Of a stretch of DNA of 64,000 nucleotides, positions 48,333 through 58,590 are shown piece by piece. The stretch's first letter is position 1. Each line of letters starts with the position of its first letter. Below the pieces are notes generated by a model. The model saw only the letters and a program-made list of their open reading frames with translations, ran no database searches and had not been told where the DNA came from. Both the position numbers and the translations under genes were made by a program. The stretch is from contig NZ_CAJWCF010000007.1 in assembly GCF_913020055.1 (NCBI RefSeq), forward strand, positions 1 through 64,000, in the 5' to 3' direction. Source of the DNA: an uncultured Paraglaciecola sp. Its GTDB lineage: Bacteria > Pseudomonadota > Gammaproteobacteria > Enterobacterales > Alteromonadaceae.

Positions 48333-49167
48333 TTAAATTATCACCTTTGCAAGGTCCTTAACCCTTAATCCTTTCCAGTCAGAATCGAAAATAATGCTGT
48401 CTACTAGATCTTGAGCATCTTTCAAGGTCGAACTTTTCATATTCCCATGGAACTTGAAGTATCGAGTGTTTATGCCAGGGTTTTCTTCTATGAACTCAGT
48501 AAACAAGCCATGCCAGACTGCGGCCTTAAAGTTATCTTCTTTTTTTAAATAACATAAAATATAAAACTCAAAAATTTCCGGTGCCAGGTCATTTAAAAAT
48601 TCTGTACGCCCGAGCAATAAATCAGCAATTTTTCTGGCATCATCCATACTCCGTGTTGCTGCTTCAGCCATCATCACAGTGTAAACATCTTGATGCACAT
48701 TTTCTGTCATTTTCACACCGTTAACCATCGACTCCCAATAGTCAGTATTACCTGTTTTTTTGTAAAGCCATAAGTTGATTGCAGGTCTTACCCCTTTAGT
48801 TTCTTTGACTATTCTATTTTGATAGGTGGGTATATTAGCAATGGTTTGAAAGCGTGATATTTCATCTGATTTTTGTCTAGCACTTTGTGCTAAAACAACA
48901 TTCTCAAGGCAGGCTTTGTATTTATCTAACACGGTAAGAGCAATGTAGGCTTTATTCACTGTTTTATTGCGACTATGGTTAACAAGCGCACGAATAGATT
49001 CAGCATCTTTGGATGCTACATAAAGCACCATCGTGTGTTAAATCGCATATTTCTTGGTAGGTGTCGTCACTACATAACATCACAGCCGAGCCGGTAACAT
49101 CCTCGGATTCATTCTTCGAGCATGAAAATAAAGTTACAGATAAAAAGACAAAAAAAATATTGCGCAT
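48333..49167 (-). pseudogene. Lipoprotein (DUF2989-like), frame interrupted near 49000-49031
   Basis: The first part starts at the ATG at 49167 with a lipoprotein signal (FFVFLSVTLFSC) and runs to CDLTHDGALCSIQ. The rest (from about 49010 to 48333) is in the next frame and opens with DAESIRALVNHSRNK. Removing one A from the CCAAAGAT run near 49008-49015 joins them into about 277 residues. The C-x(n)-C-x-L-x-x-DG region, the length and the helical body resemble the DUF2989 lipoproteins of Alteromonadales, whose function is unknown; the family call is from memory. Either a sequencing slip or a real mutation. Confidence 0.7.
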
Positions 49168-49500
49168 TAACGTTTTCACAAAATGATGATGATCGCGTAT
49201 GGGAAGAATAAGCGCTATTCCGATTCTAAGCAATGTTAAAAAATAGAATTGAAGGATGCCATTATGAAACAAAAATCAACCTATGCATCGAGATAACTTA
49301 CGAGCTCTTTTATTACCTAAGGGCATTGCTTTCCTGAGTGCGTGACTATCTTTTATTCGACTTACCTTTTTTGTGCAACATAAAACGGATTTGCCCTAAT
49401 TTTATTTACCTGACTGCCTACAAAACTATCAGTTATTGTTCGATTATCGATTACTCTGCGGTATCCTATTGTTACTTTCCCATACAAGGTAGTTGTACAC
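49168..49500. other. Divergent intergenic region, no gene seen
   Basis: 333 bp between the lipoprotein gene (leftward) and the HAD lipoprotein gene (rightward). It is AT-rich with no ORF showing a ribosome-binding site or family signature and no clear operator. Confidence 0.4.
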
Positions 49501-50412
49501 ATGTTTCGCTTTTCTTTTTCGCGCCTGCACTTACCAACAAGGCTTTTTGCTGTAGCACTTATATTTTCATCTATTAATGGCTGTGCAAACTATTATGGGT
49601 CTAATGAACATCAGAACGATGAACTACCAGTGAGTCTGGTTTTAAAAGTTGACGATTTAGCCGTGGCGATTGAACAAGCCGAAGCGTTACCTTTGCGCTC
49701 AACCCTAGTGGTATTTGACATTGATGATACCTTACTAACCGCCACTGAATTTTTTGGTAGTGATAAATGGTATGACTGGCAACGGGGCAGGGCGCTAAGT
49801 CCAAATGGCCAAGCGTTAGTGATAGACGAAACTGATAAAGTCAGTTGTTTGTTTGATATATTGGGAATGACCTATGAAATCGCCACCAACCGCCCCACAC
49901 AACAAAATATGGCAACCTTAGTCAAACAAGTTGAGAACGATCTAGTAGTTTTGACCGCCCGTTCTGGCGACTATCGTGCAGCGACCAAAAGAGAGCTAGG
50001 TCACAATGGTTTAGATTTTAGTGACAAAGCGTTGGTGACGGCGGATATTGGTTATCACTATGATTTCACCCTTGGTGGACGCACCGCCAGAATAAGTTAT
50101 GTAGATGGTGTTTTTATGGTGCAAGGGATGGACAAGGGAGTGTTGTTATTAGATTTATTGGCACGAACTGAGCGGAAATATGAGGCTGTGGTGTTTGTGG
50201 ATGATAAAACCCACAATATTAATAATATGGCTAACGCGTTACGAAAAGCCGGCATCGATTTTTATGGTTTTCATTACACCAAAGTTAATAAAACTGTATC
50301 TGCCCAAGAAGTGAAACATGCTCAGGCGGCTGCGAGTGATTTAGCTAAGTTACTCAAAGGTCATTTTGTCGAACGAGCCAATCTAATAACCAATGGTAGC
50401 TGTGCATATTAG
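49501..50412 (+). CDS. HAD-like (DUF2608-type) lipoprotein
   Basis: 303 residues. The signal peptide ends at a lipobox-like SINGC. The HAD nucleophile motif is VVFDIDDTLL, the second motif VVLTARSGDYRAAT and a late motif FVDDKTHNINNM, in the order expected for HAD phosphatases. DUF2608 proteins occur in Legionella and marine gammaproteobacteria; substrates are unknown. Lipid anchoring suggests a periplasmic phosphatase. Monocistronic by position. Confidence 0.8.
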   Translation: MFRFSFSRLHLPTRLFAVALIFSSINGCANYYGSNEHQNDELPVSLVLKVDDLAVAIEQAEALPLRSTLVVFDIDDTLLTATEFFGSDKWYDWQRGRALSPNGQALVIDETDKVSCLFDILGMTYEIATNRPTQQNMATLVKQVENDLVVLTARSGDYRAATKRELGHNGLDFSDKALVTADIGYHYDFTLGGRTARISYVDGVFMVQGMDKGVLLLDLLARTERKYEAVVFVDDKTHNINNMANALRKAGIDFYGFHYTKVNKTVSAQEVKHAQAAASDLAKLLKGHFVERANLITNGSCAY

Positions 50413-50527
50413 TTGGTATTTCATTTTCTAAAATTAGGATGAGTGTCTTTATAGATTCATCTACTTTGTCGAAACATAACAAGACATCTCATAGCTAGCG
50501 CCAAAGTGTTCACCTTTTGTAGATGAA

Positions 50528-51295
50528 TTATCTAAGTTTGATTCTTCCATCTAAGGCTTTTTCAAGAAAATCCACTCTTGCTAAAATTTTGTCCCGAGCA
50601 TCACAATCGTAACAACGTTTTAGCATGTTTCTGATTGAAGAGAGTTCATCCTTTGCACTATCCACATCTTCTCTCAGTAACTTCATCAGCGCTAGGCGAT
50701 GATGAGCGTTATACAGATTTTTGTTTAAAATCACTGCTGTATTGAAGTTTTTCTCTGCTTCTTCAGCGCGGCCTAACTGAATTTGTGACATGCCTGTCAT
50801 GTATAGTTGGAAGCCTCGATTATTACATGTACGTTTTCTCAACACATCATTAGGATCTTCGTTAGTGCGAGCAGACTGAGAAATAGAAGCGGTAGAAATG
50901 TTCCCTGAACTCGATTGGCTATATTGACTTGAGTTACTTGCTGTTTGGTTGGCCAACATGTTTTGATCTATTTGGCTGTTAATCAGCCCGTTAATTCCCG
51001 CTTTTTTGTTGCGTTCTGCTCGTAATGCACATTTGGCATTTTTCTTAAATTCAACCTCTGCTAATTCAAAATTACCCGAGTTGAATGCTTGTAAAGCAGC
51101 ATCACCATAAACGGCTGTCACTTCAATTCGTTCAATTTTATCAGAGGCTTCTTGCTCAGCCTTAGCCTCTGCGGTTTCTTGCGCATAAGAATAAAAAGAC
51201 AGGGAAGCAATTAATAATCCAATGCTTACTTTTAAACCCAAGCCTGTCTGCGTAGTGAGTTTCAATAGATTATAAAACGCGGTTATTTTGCACAT
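50528..51295 (-). CDS. Periplasmic TPR-repeat protein
   Basis: About 255 residues from the ATG at 51295, preferred because AGGAAGAG lies 4-5 bases upstream; an in-frame start 14 codons earlier lacks a site. Signal peptide (VSIGLLIASLSFYSYAQ), then an acidic helix, a first TPR-like unit (ALQAFNSGNFELAEVEFKKN), a Ser/Asn/Gln-rich linker, and two more TPR units (about 170-235). Similar proteins often accompany tonB loci in Alteromonadales; here tonB is 2.3 kb away on the same strand. Function unknown. Confidence 0.75.
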   Translation of the reverse strand: MCKITAFYNLLKLTTQTGLGLKVSIGLLIASLSFYSYAQETAEAKAEQEASDKIERIEVTAVYGDAALQAFNSGNFELAEVEFKKNAKCALRAERNKKAGINGLINSQIDQNMLANQTASNSSQYSQSSSGNISTASISQSARTNEDPNDVLRKRTCNNRGFQLYMTGMSQIQLGRAEEAEKNFNTAVILNKNLYNAHHRLALMKLLREDVDSAKDELSSIRNMLKRCYDCDARDKILARVDFLEKALDGRIKLR

Positions 51296-51717
51296 TATCT
51301 CTTCCTGAGCGATTGATTGGTTAAGGTACTCCATCACCTATTGCGTAATGGTCTCCATTACAATGTTAATAACAGGTAAGAATAGTAGCCTGTTTTTTGT
51401 TCAACTTGAGTATCACCCAATGCTAGCAAAAGTGACAACTCGATTGTGTAATAAAATATTAACTGGTTTTTATGCTGGGCTTTTTACTCATTTTAAAAAG
51501 AAACCGTTTTCTTCTGCTCTTCAACATTATACAAGCAAAAATACTTTATTCGACTAGTGTTGCACTTGATAAGGTGAACGTCGCTCTACATGTTCGTTTG
51601 GTGGCTTATATGGTCGTTTTTTACGTTTCTAAGTTATTGTTTTATAAAGTTTTATTTTTGTTGTTCGCTCTGGTGTAGGTGGTAGTCTGCAGGCCTATTT
51701 AGAGCAAGGGGGTATTT
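51296..51717. other. Divergent intergenic region upstream of the qnr-like gene
   Basis: 422 bp between the TPR gene (leftward) and the Qnr-like gene. It holds the candidate promoter at 51620-51648 but no gene of its own. No perfect CTGT-N8-ACAG LexA site was found on reading; several plasmid-borne qnrB genes have one, so SOS control is not supported here. Confidence 0.45.
51620..51648 (+). promoter_or_regulatory. Candidate promoter of the qnr-like gene
   Basis: TTTACG at 51620-51625, a 17-bp spacer and TATAAA at 51643-51648, 70 bp before the ATG. The -35 is weak; the AT-rich context lowers certainty. Confidence 0.35.
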
Positions 51718-52374
51718 ATGGCAAAAAATGATGAGGTGTTTAATCAAGTTGATTTTTCTAATCAGCAACTGAGTGAGTCAATTTATAAGGGGTGTAAGTT
51801 CTATAAATGTGACTTTAGCCGCGCTAACCTAAGGGATGCACAATTTGTTGATTGTATCTTTATGGAGCAAGGCGCTATAGAAGGCTGTCATTTTGATTAT
51901 AGCGATCTGCGTGATGCATCTTTTAAGAACTGCCAATTATCCATGTCTAATTTTACTGGGGCGAAATGTTTCGGCATTGAATTTAGAGATTGTGATTTGA
52001 AGGGAGCTAATTTTATGCAAGCCAGCTTCTTAAACCAAGTGAGTAGCAGTATGTATTTTTGTTCCGCTTATATCACCAGTTGTAATTTATCCTACGCAAA
52101 TTTTGAACGGCAATGTTTGGAAAAGTGTGATCTATTCGAAAATAAATGGATGGGTACTAATTTACATGGTGCTTCTTTAAAGGAGTCTGACTTAAGTCGA
52201 AGTGAGTTTTCAGAAGATTGTTGGACACAGTTTCGTATGCAGGGGTGTAATTTGAGTCATTCGGAATTGTATGGCTTAGATCCTCGCAAAGTTGACCTAA
52301 GCGGAGTCAAAATTTGCGTTTGGCAACAGGAGCAGTTGCTTGAGCAACTTGGACTAATTGTTTTACCCGATTAA
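51718..52374 (+). CDS. qnr: Qnr-type pentapeptide repeat protein
   Basis: 218 residues, exactly the Qnr length. Built of pentapeptides A(D/N)LxX forming a right-handed quadrilateral beta-helix that mimics DNA and protects gyrase/topoisomerase IV from quinolones. Diagnostic Qnr blocks are FCSAYITSCNLSYANF, LEKCDLFENKWMG, DLSRSEFS and the C-terminal VDLSGVKICVWQQEQLLEQ. The two loop positions (near residues 46-53 and 102-113) are filled, as in Qnr and unlike MfpA. AAGGGGG precedes the ATG. No mobile element flanks it, so it is an intrinsic chromosomal gene, as in Shewanella and Vibrio. Actual resistance is not shown by sequence. Confidence 0.9.
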   Translation: MAKNDEVFNQVDFSNQQLSESIYKGCKFYKCDFSRANLRDAQFVDCIFMEQGAIEGCHFDYSDLRDASFKNCQLSMSNFTGAKCFGIEFRDCDLKGANFMQASFLNQVSSSMYFCSAYITSCNLSYANFERQCLEKCDLFENKWMGTNLHGASLKESDLSRSEFSEDCWTQFRMQGCNLSHSELYGLDPRKVDLSGVKICVWQQEQLLEQLGLIVLPD

Positions 52375-52470
52375 TTCAATCACTAGCTGTTTTCTATGTA
52401 TTTCATTCAACCTTCAGAAAATTTTGAGGACTAGCGTTAAGCCAAAACCCTAATTTCTATTGTTAATAAT

Positions 52471-53823
52471 TCACCGTGAAAACAATAGCATAGACTCAAG
52501 GTGAGCGGTTTGTGGAAACAGATCCATCATGCTACCTCGTTGTACTTTATAACGGTTTTCAAGCAAATACTGCGCGTCACGCGCCATCGTTGCTGCATCG
52601 CAAGAGACATATAGAATATGTTTAGGCTTGAGTTTGACTAAGGTGGGTAAAAACTCAAATGCGCCGGCTCGCGGTGGGTCAAGTAACACTTTAGTCACGC
52701 CTAACGAAGTCAAGTTTTTAGTGGCTGGTTGGGTTAAGTCTGCCGCAATAAATGACAAATTATCTAGCCCATTGGCTGTGGCATTCGTTTGCGCTGAATC
52801 AACCATACTGGTTTGCACTTCTACCCCTACTACTTGTTTGGCATGTTGAGCTAAAGGCAGTGAAAAATTTCCTACGCCACAAAATAAATCAAGAATGACG
52901 TCATTTGTATTGGGTGCTAACCACTCCATTGCCTGCGCTACCATTTTAGTGTTCATCATGGCGTTAACTTGTATAAAGTCTTGGGGATGGTATGTGAGCG
53001 TTAGCCCATTGAGTTGATAGTGACGCATGTCCTGTTGCAGAACAATTGCGCGGTTATCATCGGCATGTTGCCAATACAGCTGAAGAGGCTGTTGCTGGGC
53101 CCACTGCTGCCATTTTTGTTGCTCATGATCGTCGATATTAGCAGTGAGACGAATCAGTACAGACACGCCTTTGTCATCGTCGAGTAATTCTATGTGTCCT
53201 ATTTTGTCGGCAATTGCATTGCCGGATAAGCGACTCTTTAATGTTGTAAATGCCCGTTGTAGGACAGGGGTTAATACCAAACAGTTATCAATCGACACTA
53301 TTTGTTGTGACGATTTTCCACGAAAACCTAGATTTAATTTTTGCTCAGTGACTAGCACAGAAAGGCGAGCTCGTCTTCTATAACCAAAGGCTGAATCAGC
53401 AAGTAGGGTTAATTCTTGTTCTGGACATACTTTACGTAATTGACCTTGCAACCAATTCATTTTGGCTGCACGTTGTTGTTCTAAAGCCAAATGCTGAAAG
53501 CTACATCCGCCACATTGCACATAATGTGGGCAAGCAGGTTCAACTCTATGCGGACTAGGCTGCTCAATCTCAATCAGTTTTGCCTCATCAAATCTACGAT
53601 TCGATTTGACCACCTGCGCCTTAACGGTTTCGTTTGGTAAAGCCCCGGGTATAAACGTCACTTTCCCTGCGGCCCGTGCCACACCTTTGCCTTCGTGAGT
53701 TAGACCCTCAACACTAAACGATTGCACGGGGCCTATAGGTTGTGAAGGTTTAGTACGACGTCTTTTGTTAGTGAAATTGCCTGAAGACGTTGCTTTATTC
53801 GAGGTGGAAACGCGTTTTCTCAA
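52471..53823 (-). CDS. rlmD: 23S rRNA (uracil-1939-C5)-methyltransferase RlmD
   Basis: 450 residues, TrmA family with an N-terminal TRAM domain (GPVQSFSVEGLTHEGKGVAR). Iron-sulfur cysteines are CPHYVQCGGC (C-x5-C-x2-C) plus the Cys in SIDNCLVL. SAM site DLFCGVGNFSLPLAQ; catalytic LLDPPRAGA and YVSCDAATMARD with the nucleophilic Cys. The N-terminal basic extension is longer than in E. coli. The first codon is a TTG with only a weak AAGAG upstream, so the exact start is open. Confidence 0.94.
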   Translation of the reverse strand: MRKRVSTSNKATSSGNFTNKRRRTKPSQPIGPVQSFSVEGLTHEGKGVARAAGKVTFIPGALPNETVKAQVVKSNRRFDEAKLIEIEQPSPHRVEPACPHYVQCGGCSFQHLALEQQRAAKMNWLQGQLRKVCPEQELTLLADSAFGYRRRARLSVLVTEQKLNLGFRGKSSQQIVSIDNCLVLTPVLQRAFTTLKSRLSGNAIADKIGHIELLDDDKGVSVLIRLTANIDDHEQQKWQQWAQQQPLQLYWQHADDNRAIVLQQDMRHYQLNGLTLTYHPQDFIQVNAMMNTKMVAQAMEWLAPNTNDVILDLFCGVGNFSLPLAQHAKQVVGVEVQTSMVDSAQTNATANGLDNLSFIAADLTQPATKNLTSLGVTKVLLDPPRAGAFEFLPTLVKLKPKHILYVSCDAATMARDAQYLLENRYKVQRGSMMDLFPQTAHLESMLLFSR

Positions 53824-54003
53824 CTGAAACTCTTAGTTAATTGGCTTATTGGGGAGGATTATATCATTGCATTGCCAAGTCTGTTTTCTTTGATTTAAAA
53901 CGGTAAGGATCTTTTATAGATTAAAGCAAGCGCTGACGCTTACCTCCATTCATGACTATCCTTGCGCGAAGTGTTTTTGTAATCAGTATGTACTGCCCCA
54001 CAT

Positions 54004-55200
54004 TTAACGGTAATCAGTGTTCGCATCAGGACTGCCCACAATCTCTCTGACAACCCTCAACCGCTTACTCAAAATAAACACTAAACTACTAAACATCAGT
54101 CCAATCACTATTGCGCCTACCCATTGGATTTGTAAAAAATCCAAGGTGAATAAAAGTGTAAGGCCGCTTAATACCACTAAGTTGCCTATAAAATATTTGG
54201 CTTTGCCATGGCGTTCAACCGTTAGGTTAAGGTTGTCTGTATATAAGCGTATCAGTGAGTCCAATGAGTTGATCACAAAGATAACGCCCACAACGACCAT
54301 TGAGCCGTTGATGACGCCGTTAATATTTAATTCATTCAGGTGATAATAATACAAACCCACGAACCACACTGCGATAGGAATAGAAGGGAAAATCAGCATC
54401 GCTAACAACACTTGGTAAGTGCGCAGGCCGCTAACAAAACGGGCTGTGAATTGGCCTATCATGATGCTCCAAGCGAACCACCAATACAGGTAAAATTCGT
54501 GGTAGGCGTTGAGCGGTAAAACAAACTGCTGCATGTTTGAAAAGTAGTTGCCTAGCAGTGCAAAGGTGGCAAAAAATTCAGTGGCATTACCTTGTTCTGA
54601 TAATAAGGCACTTGCCCACAGCAACACTATCAATGCAAAAAACAACCAAGTACTGGCTAGGCTAAGTACTTTGACGTAACGGATATCGGTACTGGAATAA
54701 ACTGATAAGGCTATGACGACTAAAACGATTAAATAAAAACTAGCGGTTAGATTACCCGCATCGGCTAGTTGAGGAATGTACCAAGGCAAGTTACTCAGCA
54801 GTAAAAAAGCAGTAAATGCACAGGTGCCAATAATGACTATATTATTGATCAGCTTGACTAAGGGAATGGCAAAAAACTGTACTTTAGGTTCAAGCACACA
54901 AAAGTAAAAACAGGTGAGAAAGTAAAAACTCCAGATCAGAAATGCCCAAAAACCAAACTCAATAGCTAAGGGGTTAGAGAAGGCATATTCAGGACTGGTG
55001 ATGATGTCGGTGTAGCCAGCAAACTCAGTTAACGGGAACATGATCAGTCCCACATCTAAACCTGAGGTAAACAAGATAGCGATAAAGGTAAAGGTGCTAA
55101 CAGGTGTCACACCTGTGCAGCGAATATTTCCCCATTTGACCAAAATACAGCCGATACAAAAAAAGGTGAATAAAATGCCTGCTGATAACCAAAGTGTCAT
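54004..55200 (-). CDS. Compact BCCT-family transporter (choline/betaine type)
   Basis: 398 residues from the ATG at 55200 (GGGAAG upstream); an in-frame TTG lies four codons earlier. About twelve helices. The Gly-rich substrate segment is present as FTSGLDVGLIMFPLTEF and the aromatic box as YWWFAWSIMIGQFTARFVSGL, both in BCCT order, but the protein is about 100-150 residues shorter than usual because loops and tails are reduced. No frameshift is needed to explain the length. It follows betB and betA in one minus-strand unit, which points to choline or betaine aldehyde uptake. Confidence 0.82.
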   Translation of the reverse strand: MTLWLSAGILFTFFCIGCILVKWGNIRCTGVTPVSTFTFIAILFTSGLDVGLIMFPLTEFAGYTDIITSPEYAFSNPLAIEFGFWAFLIWSFYFLTCFYFCVLEPKVQFFAIPLVKLINNIVIIGTCAFTAFLLLSNLPWYIPQLADAGNLTASFYLIVLVVIALSVYSSTDIRYVKVLSLASTWLFFALIVLLWASALLSEQGNATEFFATFALLGNYFSNMQQFVLPLNAYHEFYLYWWFAWSIMIGQFTARFVSGLRTYQVLLAMLIFPSIPIAVWFVGLYYYHLNELNINGVINGSMVVVGVIFVINSLDSLIRLYTDNLNLTVERHGKAKYFIGNLVVLSGLTLLFTLDFLQIQWVGAIVIGLMFSSLVFILSKRLRVVREIVGSPDANTDYR

Positions 55201-55266
55201 AGCGCTTCCCAAAATAACATTGCCGAAAAAAGTACTGCCAAAAAGTATGTGATGGTTTTGCCCTTC

Positions 55267-56937
55267 TTATCGCTTAGGTTGATTGGCTCGTTGTTGGGTT
55301 TTCCAGTGCGTATCGCCTGTCACCTTGACTAATTCGGGAGCCAAGACTGAGCCTTTAATCAGATCGGCTGCGCGCTCTGCCAACATGATGGTAGGCGCAT
55401 TTAAGTTGCCATTTGGGATTGTCGGAAATATCGACGAGTCCACCACGCGTAGGCCTTTTATGCCATACACTTTAGTTTCTGGATCAACCACCGACAATTC
55501 ATCTGTGCCCATCTTACATGAACAACTTGGGTGATAGGCACTTTCGACTGATTCACGCACAAAGGCATCAATCTGTTCATCGTTTTGAATATGAGTGCCT
55601 GGTTGTATTTCTTCACCTCGGTAACTATCTAGCGCCGGTTGGTTGATGATTTCGCGGGTTAAACGTACGCAGTCTCGAAAGCCTTGGATATCGTCTTGAT
55701 GTTGTAAATAGTTAAAAGTGATCTGCGGTGCTATGTCGGGCTGATTAGAAACGACCTGAATAGAGCCGCGACTTTTGGGTTTATTATGCCCAATATGTAC
55801 CTGAAAACCATGCCCTGCAAAAGCTTCTTTACCATCGTAACGCATCGCCGCTGGTAAAAAGTGATACTGCAAGTCTGGCCATTCCACTCCCGTTTTTGAA
55901 CGAATAAACCCACAGGATTCAAAATGGTTGGTTGAGCCTAATCCGTCTTTGTTCAAGATCCAGCGCACACCAATTTTAAGTTTGCTCCACCAGTCTAATT
56001 CACCATTTAGGGTAATGGGTTGGGTACATTTGAATTGAAAATAGAATTCTAGGTGGTCTTGCAGGTTTTCACCCACGCCATTTAATTCGTGTTGGCATTC
56101 AATGCCCGCTTTCTCTAGTAAGTCTTTATTGCCGATGCCAGATAATTGTAATAGGTGTGGCGAGCCAATCGAACCGGCACTTAAAATCACTTCTTTGTTG
56201 ACCCTGATTTCTTTAATCTGGTTTTTATGGGCAAAACGCACACCCACAGCGGTTTTATCTTCTAGCAATACTTTATGTACTAAAGCATGTGTCACAACGG
56301 TTAAGTTGGGGCGTTGCATCGCTGGGCGTAAATAGGCATTAGATGTGGATGCGCGGCGGCCATTTTTGACCGTCATATGCATAGCGCCAAACCCTTCTTG
56401 CTGCTCGCCATTATAATCTTCAGTAGCGACATAACCTGCATCGACTCCGGCATCGACAAAAGCCTGATACAGTGGGTTTTGCATTTGGTTGCCGTTATTC
56501 ACACCAAGCGGGCCATCACCACCGCGATAATTATTTGCCCCAAACGCCCAGCTTTCGGCTTTTTTAAAATAGGGCAGGCAATGGGCGTAATCCCAGTTGG
56601 TAGCACCTGTTTGTTGCCATTCATCAAAGTCTTTGGCATGTCCACGCACATACACCATGCCATTTATTGATGACGAACCACCTAATACCTTGCCTCTAGG
56701 GCAATGCATTTGGCGATTATTTAGATAGGGTTCGGGCTGGGTTTCAAATTGCCAGGCGTATTTTTTGGTATTCATTGGAATAGACAAGGCGGTGGGCATT
56801 TGAATGAAGATACTTTTGTCACTGCCACCAGTTTCTAATAATAAAACACTGGTGTTGGGGTCTTCTGATAATCGATTGGCTAACACGCAGCCTGCTGAGC
56901 CTGCGCCAACTACGATGTAATCATATACTGCTTGCAT
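55267..56937 (-). CDS. betA: Choline dehydrogenase BetA
   Basis: 556 residues, GMC oxidoreductase. Oxidises choline to betaine aldehyde at the inner membrane with FAD. N-terminal FAD-binding [21 protein letters not shown] signature [21 protein letters not shown], and the C-terminal catalytic [10 protein letters not shown] with the active-site His. The ATG at 56937 is preferred over a GTG three codons earlier because AAGG is 7 bp away. Starts 15 bp after betB, so co-transcribed. No betI repressor gene is present nearby. Confidence 0.95.
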   Translation of the reverse strand: MQAVYDYIVVGAGSAGCVLANRLSEDPNTSVLLLETGGSDKSIFIQMPTALSIPMNTKKYAWQFETQPEPYLNNRQMHCPRGKVLGGSSSINGMVYVRGHAKDFDEWQQTGATNWDYAHCLPYFKKAESWAFGANNYRGGDGPLGVNNGNQMQNPLYQAFVDAGVDAGYVATEDYNGEQQEGFGAMHMTVKNGRRASTSNAYLRPAMQRPNLTVVTHALVHKVLLEDKTAVGVRFAHKNQIKEIRVNKEVILSAGSIGSPHLLQLSGIGNKDLLEKAGIECQHELNGVGENLQDHLEFYFQFKCTQPITLNGELDWWSKLKIGVRWILNKDGLGSTNHFESCGFIRSKTGVEWPDLQYHFLPAAMRYDGKEAFAGHGFQVHIGHNKPKSRGSIQVVSNQPDIAPQITFNYLQHQDDIQGFRDCVRLTREIINQPALDSYRGEEIQPGTHIQNDEQIDAFVRESVESAYHPSCSCKMGTDELSVVDPETKVYGIKGLRVVDSSIFPTIPNGNLNAPTIMLAERAADLIKGSVLAPELVKVTGDTHWKTQQRANQPKR

Positions 56938-56952
56938 GTTTGACACCTTAGT

Positions 56953-58443
56953 CTAAAACGGGCTGTCTAAAGGTACTAGACCCACATACACCGATTTTAA
57001 TTGAGTATATTGTTTGAGTGTGACTAAACCGTTTTCGCGGCCTATTCCCGATTGTTTATAACCACCAACGGGCATTTCAACCGGTGATAAACCATAACTA
57101 TTGATCCAGCAGATACCCGCTTGCATCTGATGAATGACCCTGTGTGCACGGGTGATATCTTGGGTAAACACACCAGCGGCTAAACCTAAGTGAGTATTGT
57201 TGGCTCGGGCCACCACTTCATCCTCATTTTCAAAGGTTAATACTGCCATAACTGGGCCAAATATTTCTTCACGGCAAATGCTCATGGAGTCATCGCAATA
57301 GGTAAATACTGTGGGGGCTACGAAGTATCCATTAGGCGAATTTTCAGGTTGTAATGCCTGACCTCCGCATAACAATGTGGCACCTTCTGCTTTACCTTTT
57401 TCAATGTAGCTTAACACCAACTGCTGATGTTTTTTGGATATCAGCGCGCCAAAGTTGGTGTCTGGATGCATAGGATCGCCCGCCACAATATTGGCTTTGA
57501 CTCGACTCTGCAATTTTTCAATAAATACAGGGTAAATGTCATTTTGCACAAACACTCGGGTAGCGTTAGTGCAAATTTCTCCCTGAGTATAAAAATTGCC
57601 AAGCATGGCGGCAGACACTGCATTATCGATATCTGCATCATCAAAAATAATTAAAGGAGACTTACCACCCAGCTCCATTGTTACTTCTTTGAGTGTACTA
57701 GCGGCACCAGTCATGACTTTTTTGCCGGTGCCTACCTCACCAGTAAAAGACACTTTGGCTATTTTAGGGTGATGACTGAGCCAAGCGCCCACTTTGCCAT
57801 CACCTTGAATCACATTAAATACACCTGCAGGCACACCGGCTTCAAATAATATTTCAGCCAGTTTTAATGCACCTAATGGCGTTTCTTCCGACGGTTTAAA
57901 TATCATCGCATTGCCACAAGCTAGGGCAGGGGCGGCTTTCCAACACGCTATTTGCAACGGGTAATTCCACGCACCTATGCCAGCACATACACCTAAAGGT
58001 TCAGGACGAGTGTAATAAAAATCCTCACCCACTTGTTGTTGGTTGCCTTCTATTGTTGGTGCAAGTCCTGCAAAAAACTCTATGGCATCGGCACCCGATA
58101 CAATATCGACTACGCTGGCCTCTTGCCAGGGTTTGCCTGTATCTGCTACTTCAATCGCCGCTAATTCATCATTGTGCTCTCTTAGTAGCGAAACGGCTTT
58201 TAGTAAAACCCGGCTACGCTCAATGCCACTCATGTTTGACCATATGGCAAAACCTTGTTGTGCAGTGTCGATAGCGCTTTGTTGAATAAATTCATCTGCC
58301 ACTTCAACCTGATAAATCACCTGACCCGTTGCAGGATTAGTCACATCAAATTTTTCACCACTTTGATTACTAAGGTACTGGCCATTCACGTAGTTTTGAT
58401 AACAAGCTTGGTGTTGAAAAGCTGGGGGCATGTGTAGACTCAC
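56953..58443 (-). CDS. betB: Betaine aldehyde dehydrogenase BetB
   Basis: 496 residues of the aldehyde dehydrogenase superfamily; converts betaine aldehyde to glycine betaine with NAD+. Signature [16 protein letters not shown] (general base Glu), the catalytic Cys in [12 protein letters not shown], and [17 protein letters not shown] for the cofactor. [23 protein letters not shown] near the end is BetB-like. First of betB-betA-BCCT. Start is GTG at 58443 or ATG at 58431; neither has a strong ribosome site. Confidence 0.94.
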   Translation of the reverse strand: MSLHMPPAFQHQACYQNYVNGQYLSNQSGEKFDVTNPATGQVIYQVEVADEFIQQSAIDTAQQGFAIWSNMSGIERSRVLLKAVSLLREHNDELAAIEVADTGKPWQEASVVDIVSGADAIEFFAGLAPTIEGNQQQVGEDFYYTRPEPLGVCAGIGAWNYPLQIACWKAAPALACGNAMIFKPSEETPLGALKLAEILFEAGVPAGVFNVIQGDGKVGAWLSHHPKIAKVSFTGEVGTGKKVMTGAASTLKEVTMELGGKSPLIIFDDADIDNAVSAAMLGNFYTQGEICTNATRVFVQNDIYPVFIEKLQSRVKANIVAGDPMHPDTNFGALISKKHQQLVLSYIEKGKAEGATLLCGGQALQPENSPNGYFVAPTVFTYCDDSMSICREEIFGPVMAVLTFENEDEVVARANNTHLGLAAGVFTQDITRAHRVIHQMQAGICWINSYGLSPVEMPVGGYKQSGIGRENGLVTLKQYTQLKSVYVGLVPLDSPF

Positions 58444-58533
58444 AAATTCGGGTTAACGTTAGGTAATTGCGCTGGCACTATGCCTGCTCTTGAAAAGGGA
58501 ATCAATGGCATTCTTGTAGGCATAACTGAAATG

Positions 58534-58558
58534 TGCCCAACTAAAACTCAGTTGGGCA
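58534..58558 (-). terminator. Hairpin between the btuB-like gene and betB
   Basis: TGCCCAACT and AGTTGGGCA pair perfectly (9 bp, 7-nt loop) 33 bp after the receptor stop. There is no T-run on the minus strand, so it is a weak terminator or an mRNA 3' stabiliser at best. Confidence 0.45.
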
Positions 58559-58590
58559 ATATGTATAGAAGAGGTGTTGCTTAGCCTAAT

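Noticed and set aside
51296-51717. LexA (SOS) box upstream of qnr, as in qnrB
   Set aside because: No CTGT-N8-ACAG was found. The nearest candidate (CTGTTTTTTGTTCAAC) lacks the right half.
54004-55200. BCCT gene as a truncated pseudogene
   Set aside because: It has its own ribosome-binding site, about twelve helices and the main motifs in order. No leftover coding sequence is seen on either side.
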